Assembly (NCBI GenBank): GCA_023388835.1
Contig: JAEWFK010000062.1
Location: 1 to 33,421, forward strand
DNA: 33,421 bases
Source of the DNA: Pseudomonadota bacterium
Lineage (GTDB): Bacteria; Pseudomonadota; Gammaproteobacteria; Burkholderiales; Burkholderiaceae_B
Reading direction: 5' to 3'
The notes beneath the pieces are model-generated. The model was not told the origin of the DNA and ran no database searches. It saw only the letters and a program-made list of their open reading frames with translations. Positions 30,948 to 33,421 of the stretch are shown piece by piece. Within the stretch, counting starts at the first letter, position 1; every line of letters starts with the position of its first letter. The position numbers were made by a program, and so were the translations under genes.

Positions 30948-32156
30948 CTACTTAAAAGGCAGGCCGTCAGCGAGCGGCATGCTGCGCTCGACGAGACGCG
31001 CGAACATCGCGCAGCCTTCCGGAATGACGGCATCATTGAAATCGAAGGCGGCATTATGCAGGACGCAACCGGATTCCGCTCCCCCTTGTCCCAACCTGAA
31101 GTAGGCGCCGGGGCGCTGTTGCAGCATGAAGGAGAAGTCTTCGGATCCCATGGAGGGGACCAGGTTGCGCACGACCCTCTGCTCGCCGAACAGTTCGGCG
31201 GCGACGTCGGCGACGAGTTCCGCATGATGCGGAGTGTTGATGGTGGCGGGAAACAAGCGCCGGTACTGCAACTCGATCGTGGCCTTGAACGCCGCTGCGA
31301 TCCCGTCCACGATCTCCTGCATGCGCGTGACAATCTGTTCTTGAACCACCGGGTTGAAGGTGCGGACCGTCCCGACCATGCGCGCTTCGTGCGGAATCAC
31401 GTTCATGGCCTCCAGGCTGCCCGCCTGAACAGACGCGATAGTCAGCACGGCGGCATCGGGCCCCGGAACGTTTCTGGACACGATCGTCTGCAATGCCGTA
31501 ATCAGCTGCGCAGCAATCACCACCGGGTCGTTGGTCTGATAGGGATGCGCACCGTGGCCGCCCTTTCCATGAATGCTGATCTCGAATTGATCGGCAGCTG
31601 CCATCATCGGCCCGGGATTCACGCCAATGACACCAGGCGGCAGGCCCGGCCAATTGTGCAGGGCGTAGACTGCGTCGCAGTCGAAGCGATGGAACAGGCC
31701 GTCGTCCAGCATGGCTTGGGCCCCGCCCAGCCCTTCTTCAGCCGGCTGGAATATCAGGACGGCCCGCCCGTTGAAGTTGCGTGTCTCAGCAAGGTAGCGC
31801 GCGGCGCCCAACAGTACAGCCGTATGGCCATCGTGCCCGCAGGCGTGCATAACGCCAGGCACGGTCGATCGATAAGCAGCCGTGCCGGTTTCGTGTATGG
31901 GAAGTGCGTCCATGTCCGCCCGCAGACCAACGGAAAGGCCGCTGCTGGTCGAGCGCCCTTCCAGCATGCCGACGACGCCCGTGCCGCCGACGCCGGTATG
32001 GACTTCGTAACCCAGCGCCCCCAGCATGCGCGCCACCAGCGCTGCGGTGCGGGTTTCGTGGAAGCCGAGTTCAGGGTGGGCATGAATGTCCCGACGAATG
32101 GCGACAAGCTCTTCATGGAACATGCGGACGGCACGAACTACATGTTGATACGACAT
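30948..32156 (-). CDS. M20-family amidohydrolase (hippurate hydrolase / aminoacylase type)
   Basis: Two-metal hydrolase of the M20D branch that removes an acyl group from an N-acylamino acid or similar amide. The start at 32156 (MSYQHVVRAVRMFHEEL) gives 402 residues, the family norm; the frame runs 23 codons further upstream with no family resemblance. Motifs: RRDIHAHPELGF at the N-terminus, HACGHDGHTA with the Cys and His metal ligands, QPAEEGLGGA with the catalytic Glu pair, the dimerisation (lid) domain about 185-300, and SEDFSFML near the end. It precedes pyrC by six bases. Substrate is unknown; hippurate, indole-acetyl amino acids and other N-acyl compounds are all used by close relatives. 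Confidence 0.92.
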   Translation of the reverse strand: MSYQHVVRAVRMFHEELVAIRRDIHAHPELGFHETRTAALVARMLGALGYEVHTGVGGTGVVGMLEGRSTSSGLSVGLRADMDALPIHETGTAAYRSTVPGVMHACGHDGHTAVLLGAARYLAETRNFNGRAVLIFQPAEEGLGGAQAMLDDGLFHRFDCDAVYALHNWPGLPPGVIGVNPGPMMAAADQFEISIHGKGGHGAHPYQTNDPVVIAAQLITALQTIVSRNVPGPDAAVLTIASVQAGSLEAMNVIPHEARMVGTVRTFNPVVQEQIVTRMQEIVDGIAAAFKATIELQYRRLFPATINTPHHAELVADVAAELFGEQRVVRNLVPSMGSEDFSFMLQQRPGAYFRLGQGGAESGCVLHNAAFDFNDAVIPEGCAMFARLVERSMPLADGLPFK

Positions 32157-32349
32157 TCTCGCGGGAATCCCTGGACAATCCGGATGTAAGACGCAAAGCG
32201 GTACATTAACATAGCGCAGCACCACCTAATGCAGCGTTGATGTCAACACCCGTAGCGCATTCCACACAGGACGCTGGTGCGGGCGTTTCTCTCACGTTAT
32301 GCTGCACACCGTACATTCGATCAACAAATACAATCAGGAGTCCAGTTCT

Positions 32350-32622
32350 ATGGCCACCTCTCAAAAAACCGCTCGCAAGCCCAACGCAGCGTTCATGAAA
32401 CCCCTTACCCCGAGCGCCACGCTGGCTGCCGTGATCGGTTCCGAGCCCGTGCCCCGCACAGAGGTCACCAAGAAGATCTGGGACTACATCAAGAAACACG
32501 ATCTGCAAGACCCGAAGAACCGCCGCAACATCAATGCTGATGACAAGCTGCGTCCGCTTTTCGGCAAGGAACAGGTCTCCATGTTCGAACTGACCAAGCT
32601 GGTCAGCGCACACCTGAAATAA
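32350..32622 (+). CDS. Stand-alone SWIB/MDM2-domain protein
   Basis: A 90-residue protein consisting of a basic N-terminal tail (about 1-18, rich in Lys, Thr, Ala) and one SWIB domain (about 19-90: PLTPSATLAAVIGSEPVPRT, then KKIWDYIKKHDLQDPKN, then RRNINADDKLRPLFG and MFELTKLVSAHLK). SWIB domains are best known from eukaryotic chromatin remodelling factors, but single-domain forms occur in Betaproteobacteria and Chlamydiae; their bacterial function is not established. The ATG at 32350 has CAGGAG nine bases upstream; a start at 32299 is possible by frame but adds residues outside the domain. It is divergent from the M20 gene and ends in a strong terminator. Confidence 0.92.
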   Translation: MATSQKTARKPNAAFMKPLTPSATLAAVIGSEPVPRTEVTKKIWDYIKKHDLQDPKNRRNINADDKLRPLFGKEQVSMFELTKLVSAHLK

Positions 32623-32656
32623 GCGCCCGCTGCGCTTGCGGGTGATCGAGCACCCA

Positions 32657-32694
32657 ATAAAAAACGCTGGCCTCAAAGAGCCAGCGTTTTTTAT
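32657..32694. terminator. Bidirectional intrinsic terminator
   Basis: Perfect stem AACGCTGGC / GCCAGCGTT with an 8-base loop, flanked by an A-run on the left (about 32659-32664) and a T-run on the right (32687-32692), so it can stop transcription in both directions. It serves the SWIB gene on the plus strand (35 bases after its stop) and the small membrane protein gene on the minus strand. Confidence 0.9.
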
Positions 32695-32785
32695 TCAAGG
32701 GCCGTTGCCTGCCAGGCTGGTTGCTTAAGTTCGAGCATTGACTGGCGGTATGGGGTCGATCCCCTGCAAAGGAGGGGGTTCCGGC

Positions 32786-33154
32786 TTAGAAGTCGGCGCC
32801 GGGTGCATTGCCTGCGTACAGGGCCAGCCACCCCTTGGCAATGCGGTAGACGACCCACACGAGCGCGATAAGCCCGGTCAGCCAGCCAATGAAGATGAGG
32901 GTGGCCAGCGCGCTTAATGCGAACCAGAGCAAGCCCCACCAGAAGGTCTTGATGACCCAGTCGAGATGAACCGCGTAGACGGTGCCTGCGGCTTCGGAAC
33001 GTTTCAGATAAGCCAGAACGATGGCAGCGATGGTCGCCACGCCAAAAAACCCGGCGCTAACCAGCCCCAGCGCAAATAAACCGTAAATCAGATGGGCGAG
33101 CTTGCGTAGCGGGAAGCCGGTTTCCGGCTCGTGCTGCGGGTACGCGTACGACAT
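32786..33154 (-). CDS. Small integral membrane protein (DUF4870-like)
   Basis: A 122-residue protein with a short polar N-terminus and three to four membrane segments: about 22-50 (LIYGLFALGLVSAGFFGVATIAAIVLAYL, possibly two crossings), about 66-90 (VIKTFWWGLLWFALSALATLIFIGWL), and about 90-108. The pattern, with a conserved-looking HLDWVIKTFWW before the second half, resembles the DUF4870/Tic20-like family; the function is unknown. A TAAAAT (33194-33199, minus strand) could be its -10 box. It lies just after the terminator of the rRNA operon, on the same strand. The C-terminus (GNAPGADF) is short and polar. The 85 bases between its stop and the bidirectional terminator show no other feature. 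Confidence 0.8.
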   Translation of the reverse strand: MSYAYPQHEPETGFPLRKLAHLIYGLFALGLVSAGFFGVATIAAIVLAYLKRSEAAGTVYAVHLDWVIKTFWWGLLWFALSALATLIFIGWLTGLIALVWVVYRIAKGWLALYAGNAPGADF

Positions 33155-33215
33155 AGGGAAAGTCTCCGTCTAACTTCTGGCCAGAAAGAAACTATTTTAG
33201 CTGATTCCCCAAAGA

Positions 33216-33250
33216 CAAAACCCCATCTGCGCGTGGCAGATGGGGTTTTG
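33216..33250 (-). terminator. rRNA operon terminator
   Basis: A perfect 15-bp stem, CAAAACCCCATCTGC / GCAGATGGGGTTTTG, with a 5-base loop, located 11 bases after the 5S rRNA 3' end on the minus strand. The T-rich run TTTTGTCTTT ends the hairpin on that strand, as in a rho-independent stop of an rrn operon. Confidence 0.92.
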
Positions 33251-33260
33251 CGGTATAAGA

Positions 33261-33373
33261 GCCTGACGATGACCTACTTTCACAGACGTACGTCCACTAT
33301 CATCGGCGCGAAGGCGTTTCACGGTCCTGTTCGGGATGGGAAGGCGTGGGACCACCTTGCTATGGTCGTCAAG
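33261..33373 (-). rRNA. rrf: 5S ribosomal RNA
   Basis: On the minus strand the sequence runs from CTTGACGACCATAGCAAGG through CCCATCCCGAACAGG (the conserved loop B/C region) and GCGCCGATGATAGTG to GAAAGTAGGTCATCGTCAGG, the usual Burkholderiales 5S rRNA order. The two ends (CTTGACGA and TCGTCAGG) pair to form helix I, which sets the ends to within about two bases; length is about 113. The region from 33374 to the right edge would be the 23S-5S spacer, with the 23S gene outside the window. Confidence 0.95.
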
Positions 33374-33421
33374 CGTAACGGGTTTGCGGTGTCGTGTTGC
33401 GTGGGGCGTTGAGTCGGGGAT

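Noticed and set aside
30264..32189. 641-codon open frame on the plus strand, antisense to pyrC and the M20 gene
   Set aside because: It lies opposite two well-recognised genes, has no recognisable domain, and its composition (many His, Gln, Arg, Gly) is that of a mirror frame in GC-rich DNA.
32329..32334. TACAAT before the SWIB gene as a -10 promoter box
   Set aside because: It is directly next to the CAGGAG ribosome-binding site, so transcription would start at or beyond the site needed for translation.
1..33421. Search for CRISPR arrays, insertion sequences, prophage, toxin-antitoxin or defence genes, and tRNA genes
   Set aside because: No regularly spaced repeats, transposase or integrase-like products, or tRNA-like cloverleaf motifs were seen on either strand; nearly all the DNA is accounted for by conserved genes.

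Overview
The window is GC-rich chromosomal DNA from a betaproteobacterium of order Burkholderiales, most likely family Alcaligenaceae (Bordetella, Achromobacter, Pusillimonas and relatives). The evidence is the fused murE-murF gene, the gene order lpxC - DUF721/dciA - M23 peptidase - secA after ftsZ, a Bug-type (TctC) binding-protein gene, a long MurD, and a 5S rRNA of Burkholderiales type. I cannot name the species from sequence alone.

Left part (1-4676): the 3' end of a YciA-like acyl-CoA thioesterase gene and an MgtE magnesium channel gene on the plus strand. A small accessory cassette follows: a Bug/TctC periplasmic binding protein and an amidohydrolase (both minus strand), with a divergent LysR regulator (plus strand). 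The AT-rich LysR/amidohydrolase intergenic region carries a near-perfect interrupted palindrome and a flanking direct repeat.

Centre (4722-27393, almost all minus strand, so it reads right to left): the dcw (division and cell wall) cluster and its usual followers. The order of transcription is mraZ, rsmH, ftsL, ftsI, murE-murF (one gene), mraY, murD, ftsW, murG, murC, ddl, ftsQ, ftsA, ftsZ, lpxC, then an M23 peptidase gene and secA. A DciA-like (DUF721) gene lies on the plus strand between lpxC and the M23 gene. Seven consecutive-type junctions have the same 4-base ATGA stop/start overlap, which points to translational coupling of the cytoplasmic Mur steps (MurE/F, MraY, MurD, MurG, MurC, Ddl) with septal synthesis (FtsI, FtsW, FtsL, FtsQ) and the FtsA/FtsZ ring. 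The head of the cluster has a readable sigma70-type promoter, overlapped by MraZ boxes spaced exactly 10 bp apart.

Right part (27552-33421): the RNase P RNA gene rnpB (minus), the ABC-F ATPase gene uup (plus), an M20 amidohydrolase gene and pyrC (dihydroorotase) as a minus-strand pair, a stand-alone SWIB-domain gene (plus) ending in a strong bidirectional terminator, a small four-helix-type membrane protein gene (minus), and the 5S rRNA gene with its terminator. The 5S gene is the distal end of an rRNA operon whose 23S gene would lie beyond the right edge.

There is no CRISPR array, insertion sequence, prophage, toxin-antitoxin or defence locus, and no tRNA gene that I can recognise. No stretch above about 300 bases is left without a gene; the longest gap is the 286-base lpxC-ftsZ interval, described below. 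I did not find a convincing undescribed system. The points most worth a second look are regulatory (MraZ operator, LysR intergenic palindrome) or structural (the MurE-MurF seam, the RNase P P4 covariation).
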